Shown piece after piece: positions 1-10,330 of a stretch of DNA of 64,000 nt. Position numbers and translations under genes: made by a program. Numbering within the stretch: the stretch's first letter is position 1; each line of letters begins with the position of its first letter. The stretch is from Gnetum montanum (Eukaryota > Streptophyta > Gnetopsida > Gnetales > Gnetaceae). Location: the NCBI GenBank assembly GCA_015680685.1, contig MNCI01004806.1, forward strand, positions 109,626 to 173,625, given 5' to 3'. The notes below the pieces were generated by a model. The model ran no database searches. It was not told the origin of the DNA and saw nothing but the letters and a program-made list of their open reading frames with translations.

Positions 1-199
1 CTCCCCTCGTATATTATCGTCACATCAAACTTTATCTTGTTGGTCAATTCGTAAACTTGCTCCCCACGTAACAAGTTCACGCTTTTGTTGTTTGGATAAG
101 TTGGCTTGGCTTGTCCTCTTGCGAATGAAAGTTCTGGTGTTGGGATCGTTATGAATACGATAATGTGCGGTGTGCGGCCCTAAGCCGCCGCTTGCACCG

Positions 200-620
200 A
201 TGGTATTTGGTCACATGTTTTTTGGAAAAACTTTTACCTCAGCGCATGAGTTAAAAGTATTCTCCTCAAACATTTTCAAGGCTGCATTTACTTTATAGGT
301 AGGTTAATCTCTTGTAGATCGTGGTGAAGGTTTTTATGCAAAGAGTAATGTCATATTGACTTTTCAAGGTTATACGCTTTCTCCCGCCTTATATATAATC
401 TATAATTAGTTCAACGTTGTCAATGCTCTCACCATTGACCTTCTCTCTTTCCCTTTTTTTTTTTTTTCCTTTTTATTTTTTCCATTTTATCTGCCCCATC
501 TACCCCTCCTCTACCATCCTCTATAATGTGGTTACATAGTTTCTTGATATTATTTTAATATTTTGTTATTCATTTGTTTGGGAGTTGTTGAATATAGCAC
601 CTTCTCAGGTTCATGTTTTC
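200..620 (+). repeat. Diverged copy of interspersed repeat family R
   Basis: This stretch aligns by eye with 55750-56060, in the same order: a GGTAAGTGAATCTC-like segment, a TCAAG..CATATGGTCTT-like segment, a TATATAAATTATATA-like AT run, a GTTCAACAC..TGCTCTCAC segment, a long T tract and a TTGTTGGATA-like segment. The part near 360-410 also matches 54905-54975. No open frame is present. It may be the fossil end of a transposable element, but no termini or target duplication are visible. Bases 1-199 hold nothing I can assign. Confidence 0.45.
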
Positions 621-689
621 CTACTTGCTTCTTTCTACATTATTAATGTGTTTGTCTAATACTTATTTTTTATTAAGGTGGTATATGCA

Positions 690-880
690 ATTCAATTTAA
701 ATCCTAGTGGTAAGGGTCTTGGCCTAGTAATCCTAAGTCATAGGTTCCACTTGGCAACATTGAGTTATAAATTTTAAAAGAAAAACTTTGAAAAAGGATT
801 TCTAAAACTAGTATGATAGATCTAAAGGATCTTAGTGGATGAAAGTAAAATTTCAATTTCAATTTTAGTGTGTAAAGTTA
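690..880 (+). mobile_element. SINE-like element with tRNA-type internal promoter
   Basis: TAGTGGTAAGGG at 705-716 resembles an RNA polymerase III A box, and GGTTCCACTTG at 743-753 resembles a decayed B box (consensus GGTTCGANTCC). The spacing of about 38 nt suits a tRNA-derived SINE head. The CTAGTGGTAAGGGTCTTGG stretch recalls plant Au-type SINEs, but that is from memory. The downstream body is A/T-rich with no coding potential. The 3' end is set loosely at a T-rich run, and no flanking duplication was identified. A chance resemblance is possible. Confidence 0.42.
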
Positions 881-952
881 GGTTTGTAGGAAGGGACTAT
901 GGAGTAGTGGGTACAATTGGTTATGTAGGATAGAATTAGGAGAGGAACTTTG

Positions 953-1858
953 TTAATTAGTTAGTTAGTTTGAATATAAGTAATTTTATAGTTTTTTATA
1001 TTATTGGATATGTGTCCAAGGCACAAATGTGAAGTTGGTAGTATGATTTATTAAGCTGTTAATTTGGCAGGAAGAGTTGAAGGTTATGTATAACAGTTAG
1101 GATTTTGGTATGTTTTTGTGTGATGTGTAATATGGTTATTATTTAGGAACTGTTATTATGATTCAAGGATTGTATGTTCAAAATAGTGTAAGGAGGGGTA
1201 TGTGGGGCTTTTTTTATTATTTACCTATTGGTTATTATGTAGTTTTTTGGGGTAAAGGTTGTAATATTTGTTTTTTTATTTTATGAATGATTAGATAGAT
1301 GTTGGAGTTATTTAGATAAATATTATATTGCTATGGGTGATTTGAGTTAGTGGTAGTATGTGTATTCTTTGGTGTTTATTATTAAATTTAAGTTTGTATG
1401 AGAAGTAACATTCAATAATGCTTATAGTTAGTTAGTTTGGTTGAATAACTATAATTTTTTTGTTATTTTTTTATTCATAAGTTATGTGTTCTAGTTAATG
1501 AAGCTAGGTTGTTAGTATGATCTATTAGCTTTTTAATTTGGTAGTATGAGTGAAGGGTGGTGTATAGTACTTAGGAATTCAATAGAATTCTAGGTAATGT
1601 GTACTTTAATTTTTATTTAGCAATTGTTCTTTGATTAAATAATTGTGGGTTCAAGATTTTTTGAGGGGTTTGGGAGATTTTTTTATTATTGTACTATTTA
1701 TTATATTATAGTTATTTTGGTGTAGATTGTAATATTTTTGTTTAATATGGTTTTTTCAATGATAAATTGGAGGTAAAAATTTTTAGCATAAATATTATTT
1801 TTCTATAGGTGATTTGAGTTAGTAATAGTATGGGTTTTCTTAGGTGTTCAGTATTAAA
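953..1858 (+). repeat. Old direct tandem duplication, about 450-470 bp units
   Basis: Unit 1 (about 953-1422) and unit 2 (about 1423-1858) share a series of landmarks in the same order: TTAGTTAGTTTG, TAGTATGAT(T/C)TATTA, TTAATTTGG, GGTTCAAG-like, GATTGTAATATTT, AAATATTAT and GGTGATTTGAGTTAGT. They are strongly diverged, with many indels. The unit is not coding and is found nowhere else in the window. The origin is unknown. Confidence 0.55.
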
Positions 1859-1969
1859 GAATTAAAGGCTTAAGTTTATGTTAGATAGAGTAAGGCACCA
1901 TGACCATAACCAAGGAAAATACATTTTATAGATTTATAAGTTATACAACCCAAAAACTAAAAGGGTTTG

Positions 1970-2933
1970 TGATCAATCATGGTCTATTAGGTGTCATGGT
2001 CTATTAGGTCTTGTTATCGGACCCCTATTATCGGACCCCTGATATCCGGTACAGGATACTAGGTCTGATAGGCTTCGATATCAGACCCCTAATATCGAAC
2101 CCCCATTATTGAGTATGTGATATCACGACCTCACAAGCGATATCGAGTATGCGATATCGCAGTTCTCGTGTGAGCCTATAAATACACAATGGGGCACATG
2201 GGAAATAGTGAGTCAGTTTAGTGTTAGAGTAGAGTCTTTTTATCACTTTTTTCCTCTCAACTCTTTTCTCCCAGTGCATGCCCACAGTGTGATGATTGTA
2301 ATTGTATGACACCTTTATTCGAGTGTGACGTACTTGGACACGCACATGATCAGAAATAAAGATTGAGATTCCTTCATCATTGTAGCATTCACTTAGTTTA
2401 ATTATTTAATTATTATTGTTATTTATTGCTTTCGTAGTTAATATTGCTTCACCCTAAACTCCTTAAACATGGAATGAGTACGACTTAATCACGAGCATTT
2501 AAGTGTGACTACTTGGTATCCCAGTAGCATACTTAGGCCATGTGCTTGGTAATCCTAGTGGTAGTTGTGCATGAGGTCTAAGATGTGTACGGATGATTAA
2601 GGAATGGATGCTCATCGCACTTAGGCTAGCTTAGATTCTCTCTCCCTATTTCCTCTTAGTTTAGATTCTCTCTCCCTTTTCCTCTTAGCTTAATTAAAGA
2701 TATTTTCCATTGCTTCTAGGAGTAGCACTAGGTTAGAAACCACATCATACACCTCACTCTGGACTAAACCATACGTGACAAAGAAAATACTAGCCCAGGT
2801 GGGAAGACAGTGAACTGCCATCAACAAGTAACTATCTAGATACCATGACTAACCTGTTTACGGAGTTCGATCGAATCATGCATGAAACACTCATATTCGT
2901 ATGGTTGAGTATAGGGGTACCTTGCCACTCATA
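1970..2933 (+). mobile_element. Lone Ty3/gypsy LTR, GATATC subfamily
   Basis: This is an LTR of the same family as the element 4 LTR (58586-59464, opposite strand). It begins TGATCAATCATGG, carries an array of GATATC/GATATCG palindromes in U3 (about 2025-2165), a TATAAATA box at 2177-2184, an AATAAA signal at 2355-2360, and ends near CACTCAT at 2933. No PBS or PPT of the family lies next to either end, so it is a solo LTR or the remains of a truncated element. No convincing 5-bp target duplication is seen. Bases 2934-3059 hold nothing I can assign. Confidence 0.8.
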
Positions 2934-3059
2934 TTCGTAAACTTGGGTTAGACAATCTACATATATATAAAAAATCTTAAAAAGATATAATATGCAATAT
3001 TGTAAGCTTGTGACAACACCTTGTAAAACTAGGATGAAACTCTTGAACAATGTTGCAAG

Positions 3060-3950
3060 ACATTTGATAATAAAGAGCTCATGATAAAAATTTCATATAC
3101 TAGTGTTGTTAGTAGTTTGATGTATGTAATGATCAATACTAGATCTAATATTGCACACATCATTGGAAAAATGAGCATGTATATGTCTAATATATAGAAA
3201 CAACGTTGAATTATTGTAAAATGAGTTTTTTGGTATCTTCATGGTATTATAAACTTTGATATTTGTTATCAAAGTAATTCATCCATTCTACATGGCTATG
3301 TGGATGCTGACTGGGATGGGAATTTAGATAACAAAAAATCAACTAGTGGATATGTGTTTAATATCTTGGAAAAGCCAATTGTAGTCTTAGGTAGCTCAGT
3401 TTAATACTGAAGTAGAATATCTTGTTGCAAACCTAGCTAGTCGGAAAGCAACATGACTTCAGAGATTAGTGGCTAAACTCAAGATTCATAAAAAGATTGT
3501 AAAAATTGGTTGCAATAACCAAACTACAATTTATATATCCAAGAATCCTACTTCCCATAGTAGAATAAAGCATATAGAAATATAGTATCACTATATTCAA
3601 AAGTAGATAAATGAACAAAGCATTCTTCTTGAAAAAATTAAGACAAGGTTCATAAAAAGATTGTAAAAATTGGTTGTGATAACCAAAGTGCAATTTATAT
3701 ATCCAAGAATCCTACTTTCCATAGTATAATAAAGCATATAGAAATACAGTATCATTATATTCAAAAGTAGATAAATGAACAAAGCATGCTTCTTAAAAAA
3801 ATTAAGACAAGAGAATTCTATTGATATGATGATAAAATCATTATCTACCAAAAAAACTTTATGATGTCGAATAGTTGTTGGTGATATGGAAGGTAATATC
3901 ATCTAAGGTTTGGATTGAGATTCACAGTTTCTTTGCCTTCAAGAGGGAAA
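3060..3950 (+). pseudogene. Ty1/copia polyprotein remnant (end of RT and RNase H)
   Basis: Broken frames give copia-type landmarks: a SLMYVM..TRSNIAH-like end of reverse transcriptase, then YVDADWDGNLDNKKSTSGYV (RNase H start), then a QTTIYISKNP..SRIKHIEI-like block and a DMMIKSL tail. In active copia elements this C-terminal part makes cDNA and removes RNA primers in the virus-like particle. Stops and frameshifts occur throughout, and everything upstream (gag, protease, integrase, most of RT) is missing. It is followed by a purine tract and an LTR-like sequence, which fits the 3' end of an element on the plus strand. Confidence 0.75.
3484..3811 (+). repeat. 164-bp tandem duplication within copia RNase H
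   Basis: Bases 3484-3647 and 3648-3811 are consecutive copies of the same 164-bp segment with about ten substitutions and no indels by eye. The segment encodes the last block of copia RNase H (ISKNP...HIEI...INEQ). Two copies in a row are not a normal family feature, so this is a local duplication after or shortly before the element died. Confidence 0.9.
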
Positions 3951-3952
3951 AT

Positions 3953-4440
3953 TGTGAGTAAAGTGAAGGCAACTACTTCATATAAGCTTAGATATTGTTA
4001 TCTCATTGATTACAAGCACTATCGTTTTGTAATTGTATGGTTACAATAGTTATGTTGTAATATACTACAATGTTGAGTATTTATCTGTAGATATTTGCAA
4101 TGTAGTTAATGTAAATCATTGTTCATCTCTAGTCATTTTATTATTGCTATTGTCTAGTTTACATTTCATTAACAGTACCTATGGATGTCCATCCCATACT
4201 ATAAATATGATTGCAAGAAAGCCTTGAAGGTAGTGTGTTTAGCTTTTATCCTTGTGCTATCTTCTTTCCCATTCTTTATTGTTCACTGTGATTGAGAAAT
4301 TCTCTATGAGTTGAGATAAAAACCTAAGATTTTGGTTTTTGTTGGGGTTTTTTCTCATTTTCCCTTAGGATATATTCTTGTGTTTTTTTGTCAATTTATT
4401 TTTTACTATTACCATGAATGATCTAAAAACAACAATTCCA
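3953..4440 (+). mobile_element. Probable 3' LTR of the copia remnant
   Basis: AAGAGGGAAAAT at 3941-3952 is a good polypurine tract directly before TGTGAGTAAAG, the expected TG start of an LTR. A TATAAATA box lies at 4200-4207. The 3' edge is placed near 4440 only by the change to featureless AT-rich sequence. No second copy of this LTR exists in the window, so the boundary cannot be confirmed. Confidence 0.45.
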
Positions 4441-5498
4441 CGACATAACTAGCAACATTTCAATAATCAATAAAAAAATCAATTATCATTGATTTGACTT
4501 GTTATCATGATAATTAAATTTTTAATATGTAAATTGTTAAATCAAAATTTCAATAGAAAAATTGGAAAAAATAATGGAATAGATCAAGTAATACATATTC
4601 CATGTAAGATAGACCATCTTTTCTTCATCATAGTCAATTTTAAATTACACTCTTATCTAAAAATGTTTTATTTGATTTATTTAACATTAACATAACTTAC
4701 ATTAGTAGGTTTTGTATAAATTTTTAGAAGTTTTTTTTCATAATTATTGAAGTGTTGGTCATTGTGTTTTCCATATTTTGCTTAAAAAACATATTGAAAA
4801 TATTTATCACTAATTTGACATGTTATAATGCAAATTGAATTTTTAATGTGTAAATTGTTATATCAAAATTTTAATAGAATTTTTATAAAAAAAATATCGA
4901 AATTGATTAAGTAATAAAAATTTGTCAACAAAAATTAGTATGATATGAAAAGATAATTATAGAAATTTTGAATAGAATTCATGTGCTACAGAGTCCATAG
5001 TTGGCAAATAATGCACAGATTTAGCATATTTATGTTATGCTTTTGTGCTATGTGTAGATACAGTGAAATATTATTCTATGTTAATTGTCTTCAAATTCAG
5101 ATCACAAGCATTTTTCTTAAAACTTTATAGGTGTATTAGTTACATAGATATGTGAAATATTGTTCTATGTTAATTTATTGATAATGCAAGATATAGAATG
5201 TATTTTAGTAATGGTAAAATTCAATTTTACATTTACCTATTGAGCATTTGGTTTTTTATCATTTATTTGAGACATATATGTTGATGCTATAGGTGTCATT
5301 CTACCCTGATCTTTAAGTAGTTGTATTATCTGTTGTTGCAACTCTGGAGTTGGATTTGAAGTATCTATTCTTAGTTCTACTATGAATTATAAATCTATGG
5401 TTTTATTTTGAAATCATTAATAAAGTATAATAAGTGAATAGAAAGGAAAAATTCATTAATATTTTTACTGTATAAATTTCAAAATTATAGTAAATGTG
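4441..5498. other. AT-rich intergenic DNA with a short direct repeat
   Basis: No gene is seen apart from the doubtful exon-like piece listed separately. A segment of about 110 bp near 4480-4590 recurs diverged at about 4805-4915, sharing TTGACATGTTAT-, AATTTTTAATGTGTAAATTG- and TCAAAATTT-like pieces. A shorter pair built on GTGAAATATT..TTCTATGTTAATT occurs near 5066 and 5152. Confidence 0.5.
5269..5386 (-). other. Exon-like segment, unrecognised
   Basis: On the minus strand a TAG acceptor-like site is followed by a short open stretch reading about TSNPTPELQQQIIQLLKDQ, then further polar residues, and a GTAAAT donor-like site directly after an in-frame TAG. The composition is unlike the surrounding AT-rich noise. 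It lies just outside the left end of element 2. I do not recognise the product, and chance cannot be excluded. Confidence 0.2.
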
Positions 5499-6333
5499 TG
5501 ATGAGCGGCGAGGTACCGCTACACCCAACCATACGAATCACAAGCATTCACACATGATTCGATCAAACTCTGCAGATCTTAAGTTCTTAAGTACATCAAT
5601 TTCAAGGAAGTGAAATCTAATTGGAATGATTGTTGTCTTCTCAGTTTCACTTGTGAGGTACAAGTTTATGGTTAAGTGCAATTGAGGTATATGGTTTGTA
5701 TCATTTTATGTTTTATAAATTTAATCTCCTAGAACAAAAATGAAAGGTAGAGGAATTTAATATCTAACTAATCTATTATCTAGCTAGCCTAACACAAGTA
5801 CCCATTTTCACTTTCTAAACACATCTTGAATGCATGTAGCACTGCTGGGTTACCAAACATTAAGCATTTCTAGGTTACTAAGTGCTACACGTATGCTTGA
5901 AGTAGTCGTGATTGTGTTCATTAACAATTAAAAACTAATTGCTTAATTAAAGTGCATGAATAATAAATGCATCAAAGAAAAACATTAATCTATTCTCAGT
6001 GTTGCAAGGATTATCAAAAGGGCTCATCTTTATCCCCATCAGATTACTATGCTAAGGTACATAAATGCTCAAATAAAGGTTCATACACACTTAGAATCTT
6101 GCTATGAGCACTCAGAAATATTCTAACTCTAGAATGACTAAACTACAAGAACTTCATTACTTTATGCAAAAATTAATAAAAAAACTATATGAAAATCATG
6201 AGCCTAAGCGCTATATTTATAGGTTGGCATATATCTCGTAATATTTGATATTTGACATCACGTTTTGGGGCCTGATATTGGGTATCCAATATCAAGGCTA
6301 TGATATCAGAGCATGTCAAAACATGATTCATCA
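5499..6333 (-). mobile_element. 3' LTR of element 2
   Basis: Read on the minus strand it starts TGATGAATCATG, has decayed GATATC palindromes (6245-6310), a TATAAATA box at 6214-6221, and ends ...GCCGCTCATCA. It pairs with 23955-24797 over its full length. The polyadenylation signal seen in related LTRs is degraded here. Confidence 0.88.
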
Positions 6334-6345
6334 TACCCCCACGAC
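6334..6345 (-). promoter_or_regulatory. Polypurine tract of element 2
   Basis: The minus-strand sequence GTCGTGGGGGTA directly abuts the TG of the 3' LTR. The same tract, with small changes, precedes the 3' LTRs of elements 1, 3 and 4. In LTR elements this tract primes plus-strand DNA synthesis. Confidence 0.85.
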
Positions 6346-7385
6346 TAAGTGAAAACTCATCCTTGAGTGAAGATGAGGAGGAACAAGTTTCTTACAAAAT
6401 ATTAGGTAGGTATGGGATTATTGACTAACATATAAACTAACTCAGATGGAATAGATATACTTTGAGTACCTGAGTGTACATATTACAATCTTTTACAAAT
6501 TGGGTGTTTATGACAAGAGAAGTGAACACCCTAGAAAAAACTGACATCCAACCCCTTTGGCAGCTAAAGAGTAAGGGATAAGATTCAACAATCATGAACA
6601 GTCCTCATCAAATGGTTTTGCTGCCTGTCCTTTGATGAAAATAGTTCTACTTCCAATTCATGCTTCCCACTGCAATCATAACAAAATTGTGGATTAGTGT
6701 GCAGTGTGTAACATATAGCTTTAAAGTACCTTGTCTCATTGGTGGTTACACTTGGTGAGGCTGTGATTGTGGTGGATTGATTTTGTAAATAATGTTGGTG
6801 GGAAAGTTAAAATATAGGTGAAGTGGATAAGCAGTCCATTATTAAATTTGAGAAATTCCAAATGCGATGGAATGCTGAAAGAGGATTTAAGGATTCACAG
6901 CAAATAAAAAGAGTACTACACTAAAAAATGTTGTAAAGATGTGCACAATTGAATGTCATTGATGAGGCATGCAAAAGGATTTGATTGTGAGAATGTATAA
7001 GGGTAAAGAAATTAACTAACCCAACCAAAAGATATGCAAGTGGGTCCTCCCCAAAGCAGGCATAGGCCTTTTATTACCCTTGCATAACTTCAGCTAAGGA
7101 GTCTATGGACCCATGGATGATTAATGGTTATAGAGAGTTAAAGATAAAAACCTGGAAGAGACTACCTAAGAATTTTAACACATCAAACCAAGACATCAAA
7201 CAAGAACATGAAATTGGTAGTGAGGTGAGATATGGAAAGCATAGATGAAAGAGAGAGAGAGTGAAATGGAGTTCTTCATTAAGGTCACATGAAGTTCCTT
7301 GTGAATTTTATGGTTAAATGACTTGATAAGATTCATCCTTAGTTGAGACCAAAACCAACCATGTTCAATGACATCGCATCACTAA
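6346..7385 (-). other. Element 2 3' leader with aORF deletion scar
   Basis: Read on the minus strand, this matches element 3 from about 43080 to 42600 (the GGGTCC(T/C)(C/T)CCC and CCTTGCATAACYTCA landmarks near 7050-7090 and 42750-42800). It then matches the region just before the aORF, ending with a GATTGCAG motif near 6671-6678 and a GGGAAGC motif that in element 3 lies at the aORF start. About 130 bp later it matches sequence downstream of the aORF stop. So about 2.7 kb holding the aORF is missing here. No open frame is of note. Confidence 0.65.
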
Positions 7386-7692
7386 TGAATTGCAATATCA
7401 AGGCTGCGATATCGCATCTGTGATATTAGAGCTCAACAAGCAATATCGGGCATATGATGTCAGGACCCGCCTCATCGTCTATAAATAAGAGGTAGGCATG
7501 CTTGGTTTGTATAGGTAGTCTTAGTCCCTTACTCAAACTCTTGCAGTTTTCCTTCCTTAGAGTTAGAATTATTTTTGAGTGCCCGTAGTAGGAGTCATAA
7601 AGTGAATGGATCTTTATTCGAGCATTGTGTACCTGAGCACACCTTGTGGCCAGAAATAAAGACAAACTTTGTGATAAACCTTGCAGCATTCA
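7386..7692 (+). mobile_element. 5' LTR of element 1, cut short by an assembly break
   Basis: It matches the 3' LTR at 15910-16207 through U3 palindromes, the TATAAATA box (7480-7487), the CTTTATTCGAGC block and AATAAA (7655-7660). It stops at the single N at 7693, so about 530 bp of LTR plus the PBS are missing from the assembly. Its U3 has one palindrome unit fewer than the 3' copy. Confidence 0.82.
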
Positions 7693-7693
7693 N

Positions 7694-7971
7694 GGTAACA
7701 TTATGTTACCTTCTAAATCACACTAACATAGTTGTTCATCCTAGTGGAGGATAAAGGTAAAGTTTGGTATATACTCATCGAGATGAATGTATACCACACG
7801 AAACTGTTGGGGTACTAGCAGGTCATCATGTGTACTACACCTTCAATTGTTCCCTGTATCAGACCTAGGNGTATACATTCATCTCGATGAGTATATACCA
7901 AACTTTACCTTTATCCTCCACTAGGATGAACAACTATGTTAGTGTGATTTAGAAGGTAACATAATGTTACC
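7694..7971. repeat. 101-bp perfect inverted repeat from a backwards contig
   Basis: Bases 7694-7794 are the exact reverse complement of 7871-7971. Single Ns at 7693 and 7870 bracket the left arm and its 75-bp extension. Reverse-complemented, 7694-7869 reads straight into 7871 onward and is collinear with the gag start of element 2 (minus strand, about 23640-23760). The repeat is therefore best explained as a small contig placed in the wrong orientation with an uncollapsed overlap, not as a biological hairpin. Confidence 0.85.
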
Positions 7972-10330
7972 TCCAGATTGCTCAGTCCCAAGCATGCTTC
8001 TCCATGCTCTCACATGAATTGGTATGTAGCACTTATAGGTAGAGTATGTCATGCATGATCATGACTCGAGAGAGCATTGACCCACGGAGGCACAATGTCA
8101 AAGGGATCTATAATAGGAGAGACATTATGAATCCATGAAGGGGAAGTTTTCTCAGAATGTCCTATATGTCATAGGTGAAAATGAGGGTGGTGAACCTGCC
8201 TTAGGAGGTCTTCTGCAAAATGATGTTCCTCTTGTTGACTTCAGTTAAGGGGTTGTGTATCAGAATCTTCACTCAAATATCCATAACCCAGATTCTAGTA
8301 CCAATGGACACAAAGGGTTCGAAAAAGGAACATGAACACATGACAAAGATGGACATTCTAATTGTAATTGCGATCGAGGCTACGACCACCAAAGAGAAGG
8401 TAGCAAGAACCATCATGGTGATGGTCCTCATCCCTCTTTACCTCCATCATCTCCTTCCCCCTCTCCTTCAGGATCAAAACACAGTTGCAGAGGGAAAGAG
8501 CTTGAGGATAATAGTAGGAAAAATAGGAATAATAGAAAAAATAGTTGAGAAAGGGGACAAGGGCATTTTAGAGAAACACACCGCAAAAGGAGAGAGAGTA
8601 GGGAACAACATAGGCATCATAGACGCCATAGAGAATATGATCACAATGAACCCCTACTTGCTACCCAAAGTATGCTAGATATAACTAAGGTTGTTAGAAT
8701 CCCAACAAGGCACAAAAAAGATAGTAGGATCAAAAGATTTGACATGAACAATATCCCACGATTTGAAGGGGGATACAACATTGATCCTCAAAATCATTTG
8801 CAAGCATTTTACAATGCATGTGCCTTGCAAAACATAGAAAACAAGTGGCAAAGACTTAAGTTGTTTTCATGGACATTAATCAAGGAAGCAGAAAGCTGGT
8901 ATTAGTCCTTAGAATCGAAGTCCATTTGCTGATGGAGTACCATGTTAAAACTATTCAATGATAAGTATCAAACGTACTCCCAAGTGTCCAACTTGCAAAA
9001 GCAAATCCAAGGATGGAAACAAGGAGGACACAAACCCTTGGATGTTGCCATGGGCTGATATTATGCATTGTTACATTGTTGCCTAGGCCATGGTTACTTG
9101 CAAAGGGAACAACTATGCCATCTCGTAGATGGGCTTAGGCATAAAACATGAAGAACCCTTGGGACTTATGCCCAAGGAAAACTACCCAAGCTTAGAGCCC
9201 ATCAAGTACAAAGATTTTTGGAGCAAGTTACCAAAGAGAAAGGTGAGTTAAGGAAAAGAGAGAGTGTATAGGAATACAACAGAGATCCTTCCCTCCAAAG
9301 GAAGGAAGTTAGATTTTGTGAGGATGAAGAAGAGTCACCACTTGAAGAGATGGTGAATAGGAAAACTTTTCCCATTCAAAAACTTGCATCAGAAGTATTG
9401 GCAAAGGTGGACCAAATGTGAGACTCCCTAGATAATAGATTTCAAACCATTCTCAAAATAGTATAGGATTCTAGGGAACCAGGTAGTGACCAAGAAAGGA
9501 GAAAACATAAAGAAACTGAATTTGCACGTAACAAAGGTAAGGGCAAAGTTGCCATCATAAAAGAGGTTGTGGATTCAGATACAGATAATGATGGTGGATG
9601 TGAGATATGCCAATATGACCATCCTAAGGGATGTTGTCCTATAATCTCACATTTGTAGGAGTCTAGGGTGTATGCACTCAACCCATAATTAAATAAAAGG
9701 TAAACACCTTGAAGGTTACCTTATCCCCACGGTAACCCAAGACAGTTCCACCAACCCTTGACGTATTATCCAAGTGGAACTCCACCACAACCAAATGAGT
9801 AGTCCCAACAGTGGTAGCATCCACAATCATGGGGAATGCCACCACCATGTCAACAGTACCCTTACCATCAACCTAACCCATATGGATACTATGTGCAGCA
9901 GCCAATCTCTCCACGTGAATGTACTGGTCACATCACTCCCCAACCTCACTACTAAGCCCATGAGTATTATAGAACTCCTTCTCCTAGGGGTGATGTTCCA
10001 CAAACGTACTATCCTTCTTACCTGGCTACATCTCTTCCACCCTTAACTCTATTACCACATGCTCCAGCCATGTAGGGTGAGCTCCCTACCCAACTGTAAC
10101 AATGTAATACTACAAGGGCTATTAATCCTCATCCTACTATTGGTTCAGATAATCATGTAAAGAAGAGACCCTTCTTTAGGACCAACAGTCCAACCAAGTC
10201 CTTGCAGTCACAAGTGGCTAACTCTCCAAAGGCCTCACCATCATTTGAAATTTCAGAACTTCCTTCAAACCAAAGGCCACATGCAACCCACACGGTCATG
10301 TTGACGCATGCCATTACTGATTGGATTAAG
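7871..10330 (+). pseudogene. gag: gag of element 1 (broken)
   Basis: Gag forms the virus-like particle and packages element RNA. In order: an N-terminal DEYIPNFTFILH block (about 7890); a Ser/Arg/His-rich stretch (about 8280-8650); a capsid-like core from 8672 with IPRFEGGYN, LQAFYNACALQNIE, KEAESWY and then KLFNDKYQTYSQVSNLQKQI; a charged region (9240-9560); a compact Cys/His motif CEICQYDHPKGC (about 9600-9640); and a Pro/Gln/Tyr-rich linker (9760-10080). Several in-frame stops and at least two frameshifts are present. A different frame is also open across the Ser/Arg-rich part (8220-8678); see findings. Confidence 0.82.

Noticed and set aside
7694-7971. Biological hairpin or MITE
   Set aside because: Perfect identity plus bounding Ns, and collinearity after flipping, indicate an assembly error.
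8220-8678. 152-codon frame as an independent gene
   Set aside because: It lies out of frame over the gag Ser/Arg-rich region. The gag frame is the one with capsid homology downstream. Kept only as a finding about overlap.
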